From Synechococcus sp. TMED19 (lineage in GTDB: Bacteria; Cyanobacteriota; Cyanobacteriia; PCC-6307; Cyanobiaceae), in contig NHBY01000040.1 of NCBI GenBank assembly GCA_002168155.1, positions 10,847 through 43,475 of the forward strand: DNA of 32,629 nucleotides, in the 5' to 3' direction. The notes under the pieces are model-generated. The model ran no database searches and had not been told where the DNA came from. It was given only the letters and a program-made list of their open reading frames with translations. Position numbers and translations under genes: made by a program. Positions 14,890 through 23,648 of the stretch are shown piece by piece (positions within the stretch are counted from its first letter, which is position 1; each line of letters opens with the position of its first letter).

Positions 14890-16748
14890 AGCCTGCTACC
14901 GCAGTTGCTGCAGAAAAGATGCTCAGAAGGGTTGTCGTGCTGGCAGTTACTGCAGGTCCGACGCTCACTCACGGCCAGTTCCGGATGACTGGGGAGGCCA
15001 ACCATCTGAGCATTGCTCTTGCCAGGGGGAACCATTGGGTAGCAGTTCTCCCCTCGGCGTACATGGACGTCAATCAGCATCGGTCCAGGCGTATCAAAAG
15101 CCCGTTGCAGTTCGCTCTGAAGGTTTTCGCGTTCGTTGATCAGAACACCATCAACACCAAAGGAGCGAGCTAACGCGATGAAATCCGGCATCCCAGGCAG
15201 CATGTCTGAGGCGGAGTAGCGCTCCTCGTAGAAACTCTCCTGCCACTGGCGCACCATGCCCTGCCAGTGGTTGTTGACGATGACGAGCTTTACGGGAAGC
15301 TTGTACTGAGCGAGGGTTCCAAGTTCCTGGATGTTCATCAGGATGCTGGCATCGCCGGCGATGCACACCACCTGTTCGTCGGGTAGCGCTACTTGCGCTC
15401 CCATGGCTGCCGGCATGCCGAATCCCATGGTGCCAAGGCCGGCACTGCTGATCCATTGGCGCGGGCCGCAGCGTAGGTACTGTGCAGCCCACATCTGGTG
15501 TTGACCGACATCAGTTGTGATCGTGGCATTGGGTGCCAGATCTCTCACTGCCATCAGCACTTCTTGTGGGTAGATGGCTCCTTCTGGTTGTGGTGTTGCC
15601 AAGGGATAGCGAGATTTCCAGCTGTCAATACGGGCCAGCCAGGAGTTTGTGGCCGGTTCGACGTTGCGCTGCAGGCTCTCCTCGAGCAGTTGTGCCAGGC
15701 TGAGCTTCACATCGCCGAGTACGGCGACCTCGGGTTTGCGGTTCTTGCCCACCTCAGCAGGATCGATCTCAAAGTGAATCACCTTGGCTCGCGGAGCAAA
15801 GGTGTCGAGCTTGCCGGTGACACGGTCGTCAAAACGTGCACCAACGGCGATCAGAAGATCGCATTCAGTCACCGCAAAGTTCGCGTAGGCGGTGCCGTGC
15901 ATCCCAAGCATGCCGAGGGCGAGGGGATCCTTTTCATCGAAGGCTCCTTTGCCCATCAAGGTTGTGGTCACCGGAATGCGATGGCGCTTGGCGATGGCGG
16001 TGATGCTGTCGTGGGCGCCAGCTGAGATGGCGCCACCACCGACGTAGAGAAGGGGGCGCTGGGACTGTTCGATCAGCTCAAGGGCCGCAAGAATGTCAGT
16101 GCGCTCATGCTGGGGAGGCTGCTGGAACCCGCGGGGAATGATGCTGCCTGGCTCGACGGGGACGTAGTCGAATATCTGCTGGCCCACATCTTTGGGGATG
16201 TCCACCAGCACAGGGCCGGGTCGCCCGCTGGCGGCAATGAAGAAGGCTTGGGCGATCACACTGGCGAGATCCTCTGGATCGCGTACGAGCCAGGAGTGCT
16301 TCACGATCGGCAGGGTGATGCCGAAGATATCTGTTTCTTGAAAAGCATCGGTGCCGATCATCGGCCTGGGCACCTGACCGGTGATCACCACCATCGGCAC
16401 CGAGTCCATCTGAGCGGTGGCAATGCCGGTCACCAGGTTGGTGGCACCGGGCCCGGAGGTGCCGAAGCAGACCCCTACCTTGCCGGTGGCCCTTGCGTAG
16501 GCATCAGCAGCGTGGGATCCCCCCTGCTCGTGGCGCACCAGGATGTGGCGCAGATCACCCCGCTCCTCTGCTAGGTGGAGTTCGTCGTAGATCGGCAGGA
16601 TTGCCCCGCCGGGATAACCAAAGATGTGGTTGACCCCATGACGGTGCAGCGAGTCCATCAGCGCGTAGGCCCCGCTGACCCGCTTTGGCACCGCCACGGC
16701 GCTCGCTGTGGGCGTGGGGGACGTGATCGTCACGGCTGGACCCGGCAC
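14886..16748 (-). CDS. ilvB: acetolactate synthase large subunit with C-terminal zinc ribbon (IlvB)
   Basis: This TPP-dependent enzyme makes acetolactate or acetohydroxybutyrate in valine, leucine and isoleucine synthesis. The N-terminal domain has [15 protein letters not shown] and [19 protein letters not shown] (catalytic Glu). The FAD-binding middle domain follows ([10 protein letters not shown]..). The TPP domain has [31 protein letters not shown] and [18 protein letters not shown]. After the usual end ([18 protein letters not shown]) there is an unusual tail [19 protein letters not shown], a C-x2-C-x10-C-x2-C zinc ribbon. The start is GTG at 16748; a GTG at 16733 giving MTITSPTPT is equally plausible. 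The small subunit ilvN is not in the window. Confidence 0.95.
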   Translation of the reverse strand: MPGPAVTITSPTPTASAVAVPKRVSGAYALMDSLHRHGVNHIFGYPGGAILPIYDELHLAEERGDLRHILVRHEQGGSHAADAYARATGKVGVCFGTSGPGATNLVTGIATAQMDSVPMVVITGQVPRPMIGTDAFQETDIFGITLPIVKHSWLVRDPEDLASVIAQAFFIAASGRPGPVLVDIPKDVGQQIFDYVPVEPGSIIPRGFQQPPQHERTDILAALELIEQSQRPLLYVGGGAISAGAHDSITAIAKRHRIPVTTTLMGKGAFDEKDPLALGMLGMHGTAYANFAVTECDLLIAVGARFDDRVTGKLDTFAPRAKVIHFEIDPAEVGKNRKPEVAVLGDVKLSLAQLLEESLQRNVEPATNSWLARIDSWKSRYPLATPQPEGAIYPQEVLMAVRDLAPNATITTDVGQHQMWAAQYLRCGPRQWISSAGLGTMGFGMPAAMGAQVALPDEQVVCIAGDASILMNIQELGTLAQYKLPVKLVIVNNHWQGMVRQWQESFYEERYSASDMLPGMPDFIALARSFGVDGVLINERENLQSELQRAFDTPGPMLIDVHVRRGENCYPMVPPGKSNAQMVGLPSHPELAVSERRTCSNCQHDNPSEHLFCSNCGSRL

Positions 16749-16841
16749 TCAGGAGATAGTTTCCCAACTTAGGTGCCGGTCCGGCTTGTTGCCAGGGCGC
16801 GCAAGATTGCGAACCAGCAGCCGCTGCAGCGCAGGCTCCAA
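16749..16841 (-). CDS. possible short ORF upstream of ilvB
   Basis: This 30-codon minus-strand frame starts at TTG and ends in a TGA directly before the ilvB GTG at 16748. It contains ALQRLLVRNLARPGNKPDRH. It could be an upstream ORF coupled to ilvB. The Leu-Leu-Val run is suggestive of an attenuation leader, but I see no clear terminator/antiterminator pair. There is no ATG and no clear ribosome binding site. Confidence 0.22.
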   Translation of the reverse strand: MEPALQRLLVRNLARPGNKPDRHLSWETIS

Positions 16842-16850
16842 CGCAGCTGA

Positions 16851-17223
16851 GAGCCAAGTGGCGAATGGTTAAGACGATGGGCCGTTGCTCTGATCAATGC
16901 TCAAAGGAGTGCCGTTGAGCACCCTCATGCCAGTGCTATCCAGCTCCCTTTGCCCACCGTCCAGGCCAGATATCAACAGATTTGTTCGTACGAATCCGCA
17001 CCAATCATCAAACCGTTGCCGCACATGCTGTCCTGGATCACTTCTTGTACCCAGCCGCTCGACCAGCTGCGCACCGGGGTGCCTAAAGCGGCGCGATTTT
17101 CAGGCTGCGCTGAACCAGGGTTGGTTGGCTTTCAGCCGGCTCAATCACTCCTGTCCATGTGGATCAGCTATCGGGCTTGAGCCGCCGCAGGATGAGCAGG
17201 CGCAAGGACAAGACGAGGGTTGA
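16851..17223 (+). pseudogene. possible frameshifted hypothetical gene
   Basis: Two overlapping plus-strand frames look protein-like in turn. One (16851-17180, no ATG/GTG/TTG before 16950) contains ALINAQRSAVEHPHASAIQL and ends SLLSMWISYRA. The other (track ORF 16897-17223) ends in a hydrophilic tail LEPPQDEQAQGQDEG that begins where the first stops. A single-base shift near 17170 would join them. A weak hairpin with a T run follows. No family is recognised, and this may simply be intergenic sequence. Confidence 0.25.
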
Positions 17224-17255
17224 GTCGATCCTCTATTTGAAGTCATGACAGATCC

Positions 17256-17273
17256 AATCGGGTTTGGCCGATT
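17256..17273 (+). terminator. weak hairpin before the hemH 3' end
   Basis: AATCGG pairs with CCGATT around a 6-base loop, followed by cggctttt. On the plus strand it would terminate the putative gene ending at 17223. On the minus strand it lies just after hemH. Confidence 0.32.
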
Positions 17274-17284
17274 CGGCTTTTGCC

Positions 17285-18448
17285 TTAGAGCAGACCTAGG
17301 GCATGGAGTGGACCTTGGCCGCTAATGAGCTCAAGCAGGAATGCGGAGAAGCCCAACATGGCTAGACGGCCGTTCCAGACTTCAGAGCTGTTATTCCAAC
17401 CCCACTCCCACTTCTCTTGGGGGTAGAGCTTGGTGCGTGCAGGCAGAGCTGCTGCCTGGTCGAGGTCGACTTCTGGACCGGCGAGCGACTCCTGCACCAA
17501 ATCAGCAAGGCTGGCAATGAAGGTGGGATCTGTATCGAGAGCCGGCACCCTGCGGAAATTGCTTACACCTGCCTCGGTGGCGATTTCCCTGTATTCGATA
17601 TCAATCTCCTCAAGCGTCTCGATGTGCTCGCTCACGAAACTGATGGGCACCACCACCAGCTCCTTAACTCCCTTGGCGCCAAGCTCTTCAAGGGCCTCCT
17701 CCGTATAGGGCTGAAGCCACTCCACCGGACCCACCCGGCTCTGGTAGGCCAAGGTCCAGGGATTTCCCCGCCCTAGCTGTTCCATGATCAAATCGGCGCA
17801 GCTCTCAATCTCCTTTTGGTAGGGATCACCCACCTCCTCGACATAGCTCTTGGGCACGCCATGGGCACTGAAAAACACATGGGCCTTGGCTGGATCAACG
17901 CAGGCATCGATCTCATTGGCGATCAGCTGAGCCATGGCACGCAGATAGCCAGGGTGGTCGTGCCAGCTGCGGATAGCGCGCAGAGGCAGCTTGGCGAAGT
18001 TGGGGTCGCCTTGGCGCAGGCGCTGCAGTTCGCGGAAGCTTGAGCCACTGGTGCTGATCGAGAAGTGGGGGTAAAGGGGCAGTACGACCACTTGGTCGAT
18101 CTCATCAGCCTTGATATCAGCAACGGCCGACTCGGTGAAGGGATGCCAGTAGCGCATGGCCACATAGGTAGTGGCGTTGACTTCTCTCTGCCGCAGCAGG
18201 CTCTGGAGTTCCCGTGCCTGCTGGTCGGTGATGCGGCGCAGTGGTGAGCCACCGCCAATAGAGCGATAGGCCTCCTGTGACTTACGACTGCGCAGGGTGC
18301 TGATCAACCAGGCCAGAGGCTTCTGCAGCTGGGGTATCGGCAGACGGATGATCTCCGGATCTGCAAAGAGGTTGTAGAGGAAGGGGCCGACATCCTGGAT
18401 CCGCTCCGGGCCCCCCAGATTCAGGAGCACGATCCCAACCCGGGACAT
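17285..18448 (-). CDS. hemH: ferrochelatase with C-terminal chlorophyll-binding-like helix
   Basis: The protein inserts Fe2+ into protoporphyrin IX, the last step of haem synthesis. It begins [40 protein letters not shown] contains the catalytic His, and [24 protein letters not shown] the conserved Glu region. After the catalytic domain a linker leads to a C-terminal segment [20 protein letters not shown], an E-x-x-N-x-R-x-A-M chlorophyll a/b-binding motif typical of cyanobacterial and plastid type-II ferrochelatases. Start: ATG 18448, about 387 residues; the track adds 12 residues upstream. It is divergent from the integrase-like gene. Confidence 0.95.
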   Translation of the reverse strand: MSRVGIVLLNLGGPERIQDVGPFLYNLFADPEIIRLPIPQLQKPLAWLISTLRSRKSQEAYRSIGGGSPLRRITDQQARELQSLLRQREVNATTYVAMRYWHPFTESAVADIKADEIDQVVVLPLYPHFSISTSGSSFRELQRLRQGDPNFAKLPLRAIRSWHDHPGYLRAMAQLIANEIDACVDPAKAHVFFSAHGVPKSYVEEVGDPYQKEIESCADLIMEQLGRGNPWTLAYQSRVGPVEWLQPYTEEALEELGAKGVKELVVVPISFVSEHIETLEEIDIEYREIATEAGVSNFRRVPALDTDPTFIASLADLVQESLAGPEVDLDQAAALPARTKLYPQEKWEWGWNNSSEVWNGRLAMLGFSAFLLELISGQGPLHALGLL

Positions 18449-18520
18449 AGCAACTCTTTTGACTGCAGGGAGCCTACCCGTCACTGGCTGAGCCTTATGT
18501 ACATCGGTACGTTCTGGCTA

Positions 18521-19669
18521 ATGAATCCACCCCAGGACGATGTTCTGAGCCGGATCAATGCCGGCCTCCGCAGCAGCGGCTTACGTCTGCGATTGGAGCG
18601 ACGCGGGCATCGCCTGGGATTGCGGGGTCCCTTGCCCCGCCGTGATGGACAGCCTGGTTTGAAGGTTCAGCGCATCAGCCTGGGGCTGATGGATGACGCT
18701 GCAGGCCGGCGTAGGGCATTGCAGCGTCTGCATCAGGTGGAGGCTGAGTTGGCAGCCGACTGTTTCCACTGGATTGAGGCTCCGCAAAGCTCGGGTGCTG
18801 CCGCCACGGCCCTGGAATCAGCGCTGGAACGCTTTCAGCACTCTTTTGAGACCGACCCTCGCCGCCGCCGTCATCCAGCTGGTGCCCGCAGCACCTGGAG
18901 TGCGGCCTATCAGCCCTACTTGCGCCGGTTGCGTGATCAAGGTCAAGGGGATTCTCAACTCAGCGCCGGACTGCTGGAGCGGGTGCTTGAGAGCTATCCG
19001 CTGGCTAGTCGATCTCGTCAGCAGTGCGGTCTGGTGCTTGGGCTCCTGGCGAGGCAGGAGCAGCTGAACCTGCCTGAGAACTGGAGCGAGCGCGCCGCTG
19101 GCTATGGCCTGCATCAGGCCCGTTTCCGCCAATTGCCCAGCGACAGTCGCATCCTCGAACAGGTTGAGGCCATCCCCAACCCTGGCTGGAGGCTGGTTTA
19201 CGGCTTGATGGCCACCTATGGCTTGCGTAACCATGAGGTGTTCTTCACTGATTTCAACGGGCTCGATCAGGACCAGGACGCCGTGCTGCGCGTGCTGCCC
19301 ACCACCAAGACCGGTGAGCATCAGGTCTGGCCCTTTCTGCCGGAGTGGGTGGATCGCTTCGGGCTGAGGTCCTTGGGATGCTGTCGTGAACTCCTGCCTG
19401 CGGTCTGCACGGATCTCAGTCGCACCACGCTCCAACAGGTGGGCCGGCGGGTGGCCGAGCAGTTCCGCCGTTACCGATTGCCGCTGACCCCCTATGACCT
19501 TCGCCATGCCTGGGCTCTGCGCACCATTCACATGGGTTTGCCCGATACCGTGGCGGCGCGCATGATGGGCCACTCCGTGGCGGTCCACACCCGCACCTAC
19601 CACCACTGGATCACCCGTCGTGATCAGCAGCAGGCGGTGGATGCGGCCCTGGCACGCCGCGGCGCCTGA
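18521..19669 (+). CDS. tyrosine-recombinase-like protein (chromosomal integrase family)
   Basis: This protein of about 382 residues has an N-terminal region (RINAGLRSSGLRLRLERRGH) as in the chromosomally conserved integrase-like proteins of cyanobacteria. Its C-terminal half resembles a tyrosine recombinase catalytic domain: Arg in TYGLRNHEVFF, Lys in TTKTGEHQVW, LTPYDLRHAWALR (box II, with Tyr where His is usual), MMGHSVAVH and the nucleophile Tyr in TRTYHHW. No attachment-site repeats, tRNA or phage genes are nearby, so I doubt it drives a mobile element; a housekeeping DNA role is possible. Starts: ATG 18521 preferred, ATG 18497 possible. Confidence 0.8.
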   Translation: MNPPQDDVLSRINAGLRSSGLRLRLERRGHRLGLRGPLPRRDGQPGLKVQRISLGLMDDAAGRRRALQRLHQVEAELAADCFHWIEAPQSSGAAATALESALERFQHSFETDPRRRRHPAGARSTWSAAYQPYLRRLRDQGQGDSQLSAGLLERVLESYPLASRSRQQCGLVLGLLARQEQLNLPENWSERAAGYGLHQARFRQLPSDSRILEQVEAIPNPGWRLVYGLMATYGLRNHEVFFTDFNGLDQDQDAVLRVLPTTKTGEHQVWPFLPEWVDRFGLRSLGCCRELLPAVCTDLSRTTLQQVGRRVAEQFRRYRLPLTPYDLRHAWALRTIHMGLPDTVAARMMGHSVAVHTRTYHHWITRRDQQQAVDAALARRGA

Positions 19670-19681
19670 CTACTGATCTCC

Positions 19682-20326
19682 ATGGCGGGTTCTCCCCTGC
19701 GGCAACTGGCCTATCGCCATCGCTGGATTTACGACACAGTCACCGCCACTTCCGCGCTCAGCGTCGGTGGAGTTGAGCGCCTACGAGCTCTCGGTTCCGA
19801 GTGGCTGGTGCCCCTTCTCCCTAAGGGCTCCCCAGTGCTGGATCTCTGCTGCGGCAGCGGTGAGGCCGCAGCCCCCCTGCTGCAGGCTGGTCTGCAGGTC
19901 ACGGGTCTCGATATTGCACCACGTGCACTGGAGCTGGCCGCGCTTCGCCATAGCGATTTGATCCTCGTTCAGGGACTGGCGGAGGATCCACCACTGACGG
20001 ACTCGACGTTTGCAGGAATTCAGTTGAGCCTGGCCCTGCATGAATTCCCCGCCTTAGAGCGCCGCGCTTTGCTGCGATCAGCCCGCCGTCTGCTGCGGCC
20101 AGATGGTGTTTTTGTGATGGTCGACATGCACCCTGCTGCCGGTGTCATGAAGCCCTTGCAGCAGCTGTTCTGCGCGCTGTTTGAGACTGAGACCGCCACA
20201 GCGTTTCTCAAGCTCGATCTCGGGCAGGAACTGGAAGGGTGTGGCTTTCGGGTCGAGCGGCATGAGCTGCTGGCCGGTACGGCCCTGCAACGATTGCTGT
20301 GTCGACCTCAGCCCACGAGCCCATGA
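19682..20326 (+). CDS. class I SAM-dependent methyltransferase
   Basis: This 214-residue protein has a Rossmann-fold SAM site. VLDLCCGSGEAAAPLLQAGL (about residue 53) is motif I, VTGLDIAPRALELA is motif II, and LSLALHEFPALERRALLRSARRLLRPDGVFVMVD covers motifs III-IV. The layout resembles UbiE/COQ5-type enzymes, but the substrate is not evident. It lies 12 bases after the integrase-like gene, and its TGA overlaps the cobO ATG (ATGA). The coupling to cobO may suggest, but does not show, a link to cobalamin or tetrapyrrole metabolism. Confidence 0.8.
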   Translation: MAGSPLRQLAYRHRWIYDTVTATSALSVGGVERLRALGSEWLVPLLPKGSPVLDLCCGSGEAAAPLLQAGLQVTGLDIAPRALELAALRHSDLILVQGLAEDPPLTDSTFAGIQLSLALHEFPALERRALLRSARRLLRPDGVFVMVDMHPAAGVMKPLQQLFCALFETETATAFLKLDLGQELEGCGFRVERHELLAGTALQRLLCRPQPTSP

Positions 20327-20946
20327 GCGCTGCTGACGCCCTTGCCAATGAAGCCGAATCCCACCGACTGCGGATGCAGCGCCGTAAGGAGGTGCAGGAC
20401 CAGCGCGTGGGTGATCGTTCGGCGGAAAAGGGACTGGTCATCGTCACCACAGGCCACGGCAAGGGCAAGACCACCGCGGCCCTAGGGCTGGTTCTCCGCA
20501 GCCTTGGCCACGGTGAGCAGGTGGCGGTCGTGCAATTCATCAAAGGGGCGTGGCAGCCCGGTGAGGCTTTGGCCTTGCAGCGCTTCGGGGAGCAGATCCG
20601 TTGGCATGCCCTTGGTGAGGGGTTCACCTGGGAGACCCAGGACCGGGACCGCGACATTGACTTGGTGGAGCAGGCCTGGGCGCAGGGCCTGATCTACCTC
20701 AGAGACCCATCTATTCATCTGGTGATGCTCGATGAGGTGAATGTGGCGATGAAGCTGGGCTATCTCGCCCTTGATCGAGTTCTTGCTGGCGTGAGTGAGC
20801 GGCCGGAAGGAACCCATGTTGTTCTCACCGGTCGCGGTGCACCCGATGGCCTGATTGAAGCGGCTGATCTGGTGACTGAAATGACACTGGTGCGTCATCC
20901 CTTCCGGGAGCAGGGCGTCAAGGCTCAGCGCGGTATTGAGTTCTGA
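20323..20946 (+). CDS. cobO: cob(I)alamin / cob(I)yrinic acid a,c-diamide adenosyltransferase
   Basis: This 207-residue CobA/CobO-family enzyme adds the 5'-deoxyadenosyl group to the corrinoid cobalt using ATP. GLVIVTTGHGKGKTTAALGL (about residues 37-56) is the modified P-loop. VAVVQFIKGAWQPGEALALQ and HALGEGFTWETQDRDRD are conserved family segments, and LVMLDEVNVAMKLGYL is the Walker-B region. HVVLTGRGAPDGLIEAADLVTEM closes the core. The start is the ATG overlapping the methyltransferase stop; the track GTG at 20299 is less likely. The pathway is (pseudo)cobalamin synthesis. Confidence 0.93.
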   Translation: MSAADALANEAESHRLRMQRRKEVQDQRVGDRSAEKGLVIVTTGHGKGKTTAALGLVLRSLGHGEQVAVVQFIKGAWQPGEALALQRFGEQIRWHALGEGFTWETQDRDRDIDLVEQAWAQGLIYLRDPSIHLVMLDEVNVAMKLGYLALDRVLAGVSERPEGTHVVLTGRGAPDGLIEAADLVTEMTLVRHPFREQGVKAQRGIEF

Positions 20947-20949
20947 GGC

Positions 20950-21117
20950 TCAGGCGGCGTTGAGGTCCTCACCGTTGAGATCGCGCCGCAGCAGCCAGGT
21001 GGCGGAGGTCAGCACTGAGAGGCCGCTGACCAACAAGGCTCGGTGGACATCGGGCTGACTCCAGGCGCTGGCATCACGGGTTGCATCGGCCACAGCCGAG
21101 AGGGTGAGCCTTGCCAT
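20950..21117 (-). CDS. small membrane protein (55 aa)
   Basis: The start at ATG 21117 gives [21 protein letters not shown] then [21 protein letters not shown], one hydrophobic segment, and a polar end [15 protein letters not shown] about 8 bases upstream of the ATG could serve as a ribosome binding site. The longer track ORF (to 21273) reads through what is likely the pyrH promoter region and has no homology-like features. It is convergent with cobO and divergent from pyrH. Unknown function. Confidence 0.5.
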   Translation of the reverse strand: MARLTLSAVADATRDASAWSQPDVHRALLVSGLSVLTSATWLLRRDLNGEDLNAA

Positions 21118-21247
21118 AACTCCACTCCGGCAGCCATCACCCATGGGGTCCTCCTGGTTGCCGCAATGCAAGCGATCAGGAGGGTATGAGGCAACCCCCG
21201 GGCAGCAATGGAGGTGCTTGCTACTGTTCGCCGGACAGGTTTTGCCG

Positions 21248-21961
21248 ATGGCGTACCAACGGGTTCTGCTCAAGCTCAGCGGCGAGGCCCTAATGGGTGA
21301 GCAGGGCTACGGAATTGATCCGGCGATCGTCAGTTCGATCGCTGCTGATGTGGCGGCTGTGGTGGCCTCGGGTACCGAATTGGCGATCGTGGTGGGTGGC
21401 GGCAACATCTTTCGTGGCCTCAAGGGATCGGCTGCAGGCATGGAGCGAGCTACAGCCGATTACGTCGGCATGCTTGCGACGGTGATGAATGCCATCACAC
21501 TGCAGGACGGTCTAGAGCGTGCCGGTGTTCCCACGCGCGTGCAGAGCGCTATCGCTATGCAGGAGGTCGCCGAGCCCTACATCCGTCGTAAGGCGATGCG
21601 GCACTTGGAGAAGGGTCGGGTCGTGATCTTCGGGGCTGGTTGCGGTAACCCCTTTTTCACCACTGACACCACAGCGGCGCTTCGGGCTGCAGAGATCAAT
21701 GCTCATGTGGTGCTGAAGGCCACAAAAGTTGATGGGGTTTATGACAAAGACCCAGCGCGCTTCGCTGATGCAGTGCGCTACGAGAGCCTGACTTTTCAGG
21801 ATGTTCTCACCGGAGAGCTGGGGGTCATGGATGCCACCGCCATCGCCCTTTGCAAGGACAATTCCATCCCGATCGTGGTATTTGATCTATTTGGTGCGGG
21901 CAACATCGCCCGGGCCGTAGCGGGTGAACCGATCGGCACCCGTATCACCCCTGCTGCCTGA
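21248..21961 (+). CDS. pyrH: UMP kinase
   Basis: This 237-residue amino-acid-kinase-fold enzyme phosphorylates UMP to UDP. It begins [20 protein letters not shown], the nucleotide-binding K-x-S-G-E-A motif. [17 protein letters not shown] and [20 protein letters not shown] are the UMP- and ATP-binding loops, and [15 protein letters not shown] is characteristic of bacterial PyrH. The track start at 21104 lies in the upstream non-coding region; the ATG at 21248 is the standard N-terminus. It is followed after 2 bases by frr, the common bacterial pyrH-frr arrangement. Confidence 0.96.
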   Translation: MAYQRVLLKLSGEALMGEQGYGIDPAIVSSIAADVAAVVASGTELAIVVGGGNIFRGLKGSAAGMERATADYVGMLATVMNAITLQDGLERAGVPTRVQSAIAMQEVAEPYIRRKAMRHLEKGRVVIFGAGCGNPFFTTDTTAALRAAEINAHVVLKATKVDGVYDKDPARFADAVRYESLTFQDVLTGELGVMDATAIALCKDNSIPIVVFDLFGAGNIARAVAGEPIGTRITPAA

Positions 21962-21963
21962 CC

Positions 21964-22503
21964 ATGGACCTCAACGCCAGCATGAGTAAGTCGCTGGAAG
22001 CCACCCAGCGCAACTTCAACACCATCCGTACCGGGCGGGCTAACACCTCATTGCTCGACAAGATCGTGGTCGAGTACTACGGAGCTGATACTCCGCTGAA
22101 GTCGCTGGCGACGATCTCGACTCCCGATGCTCAGACGATCCAGATCCAGCCTTTTGACATGGGTGCGATGGGGATGATCGAAAAGGCGATCGCCACCAGT
22201 GATCTGGGCCTGACTCCTAACAACGATGGGAAGTTGATCCGCATCAACATTCCCCCTCTCACTGAGGAGCGCCGCAAGGAGCTCTGCAAGCTCGCTTCTA
22301 AATATGCGGAGGAAGGCAAGGTGGCGTTGCGCAACTTGCGCCGCGATGCCATTGATCAGATCAAGAAGCAGGAGAAGGAGGGAGAGCTTTCTGAGGACTT
22401 GAGCCGAGATGAGCAGGACAAGGTGCAGAAGAAGACCGACAAATCCATCGCTGAACTGGAGAAGCTTCTAGCTGACAAGGAAGCGGACATCCTCAAGGTT
22501 TGA
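21964..22503 (+). CDS. frr: ribosome recycling factor
   Basis: This 179-residue protein splits post-termination ribosomes together with EF-G. The family core is plain: [40 protein letters not shown] and [20 protein letters not shown], followed by the long C-terminal helix with [20 protein letters not shown]. The length is normal. It sits 2 bases after pyrH and overlaps the next gene's TTG start in TTGA. Confidence 0.97.
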   Translation: MDLNASMSKSLEATQRNFNTIRTGRANTSLLDKIVVEYYGADTPLKSLATISTPDAQTIQIQPFDMGAMGMIEKAIATSDLGLTPNNDGKLIRINIPPLTEERRKELCKLASKYAEEGKVALRNLRRDAIDQIKKQEKEGELSEDLSRDEQDKVQKKTDKSIAELEKLLADKEADILKV

Positions 22504-23648
22504 CGAGCGTCGCCGTCGCAGTTGTTGGCGCTGGTGCTGCCGGTGCCGCAGCGGCTTACCACTTGGCCAGCCGAGGCCATCAAGTAGTCCTGCTTGACGA
22601 ACGACCTTTGCCGCGCTCTAAACCCTGCGGGGGCGGGATGGCGGCATCGGTGCAGAACTGGTTTCCTTTTGATCTGACTCCCGCAGTGGATCGGGTCATC
22701 AACCAGGTGCGCTTCACCTGGTGTCTTGAGGATCCGGTGGTTGCCGATCTCCCAGGTGAGGCTCCTTTCTGGATCGTGCGTCGCGATGCCCTCGATGGCT
22801 ATCTGGCAGATCAGGCCGGGGCGGCCGGCGCTGAGCGCCTCGAAGGCCATGCTGTTCGCGAGGTCTGCCGAGATGGTGAAGGGTGGCAGCTCACCCTCTC
22901 AGGCCCCAGTGGCGAGCGTTATCTCAACTGCAGCAGGTTGGTGCTTGCCCATGGTTCCCACGGAACCCTCGCCCGTCAGCTGGGGGTGGGAGACCCTAAG
23001 CCCCGATTGGCTTCAGCCCTGTCTGTGGAGGTGGAGGGGGAGGTGAGCGAGCCCCAGACGGCCCGATTTGAATTTGGCCTGGTCAAGCATGGTTTCTGCT
23101 GGTGTTTTCCTCGCCATGGGGGCTACAGCATCGGCGTGGGAACCTTCTTGGGGCAGCGCGACGGCGACTATGACGCCGTACTGGAGCAATTGCTTCCCAA
23201 CCTGGGGCTGTCCGCTGATGCTGGTGAGCGGCGACGCTGGCCCCTGCGGGTGTGGAACGGCCATCACAGCTTGCATCGTCCTGGTGTGGTGGTCGTCGGT
23301 GATGCGGCCTCGCTGGCGGATCCATTCCTGGCCGAAGGGTTGCGCCCTGCACTGCTCTCAGGCCTGCGGGCCGCTGAGGCCATTGACCATGACCTGGCCG
23401 GGGATTCAGGAGCCCTGGGGGAATACACCGCAGTGATGCGGAGGGAGTGGGGTGAATCGATGAGCTGGGGCCGTCGCATCGGCCAGGTCTTCTATCGCTT
23501 CCCCAAGGTGGGTTATCAGTTGGGTATCAAAAGGCCCACAGCACCGCGTCGCATTGCCCAGATCCTCAGCGGTGAGATGGGCTACGGAGATATTGCCCAG
23601 CGGGTGATCCGCAGGCTGGGTGGCGGTCTGCTTGGTGTGCAGCAGTGA
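22500..23648 (+). CDS. geranylgeranyl-reductase-family FAD-dependent oxidoreductase
   Basis: This 382-residue protein has an N-terminal Rossmann dinucleotide site [21 protein letters not shown] followed by [20 protein letters not shown], the sequence signature of the geranylgeranyl reductase (ChlP-related) family. [20 protein letters not shown] is the second FAD-contact motif (G-D-A). Possible roles include saturating prenyl chains of chlorophyll, carotenoids or lipids; substrate not determined. The start is TTG, overlapping the frr stop. The next gene overlaps at GTGA. The chain pyrH-frr-this gene-esterase is probably one transcript. Confidence 0.85.
   Translation: MTSVAVAVVGAGAAGAAAAYHLASRGHQVVLLDERPLPRSKPCGGGMAASVQNWFPFDLTPAVDRVINQVRFTWCLEDPVVADLPGEAPFWIVRRDALDGYLADQAGAAGAERLEGHAVREVCRDGEGWQLTLSGPSGERYLNCSRLVLAHGSHGTLARQLGVGDPKPRLASALSVEVEGEVSEPQTARFEFGLVKHGFCWCFPRHGGYSIGVGTFLGQRDGDYDAVLEQLLPNLGLSADAGERRRWPLRVWNGHHSLHRPGVVVVGDAASLADPFLAEGLRPALLSGLRAAEAIDHDLAGDSGALGEYTAVMRREWGESMSWGRRIGQVFYRFPKVGYQLGIKRPTAPRRIAQILSGEMGYGDIAQRVIRRLGGGLLGVQQ

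Noticed and set aside
16555-16857. Minus-strand 100-residue track ORF over the ilvB start
   Set aside because: Most of it is a shadow of ilvB in another frame.
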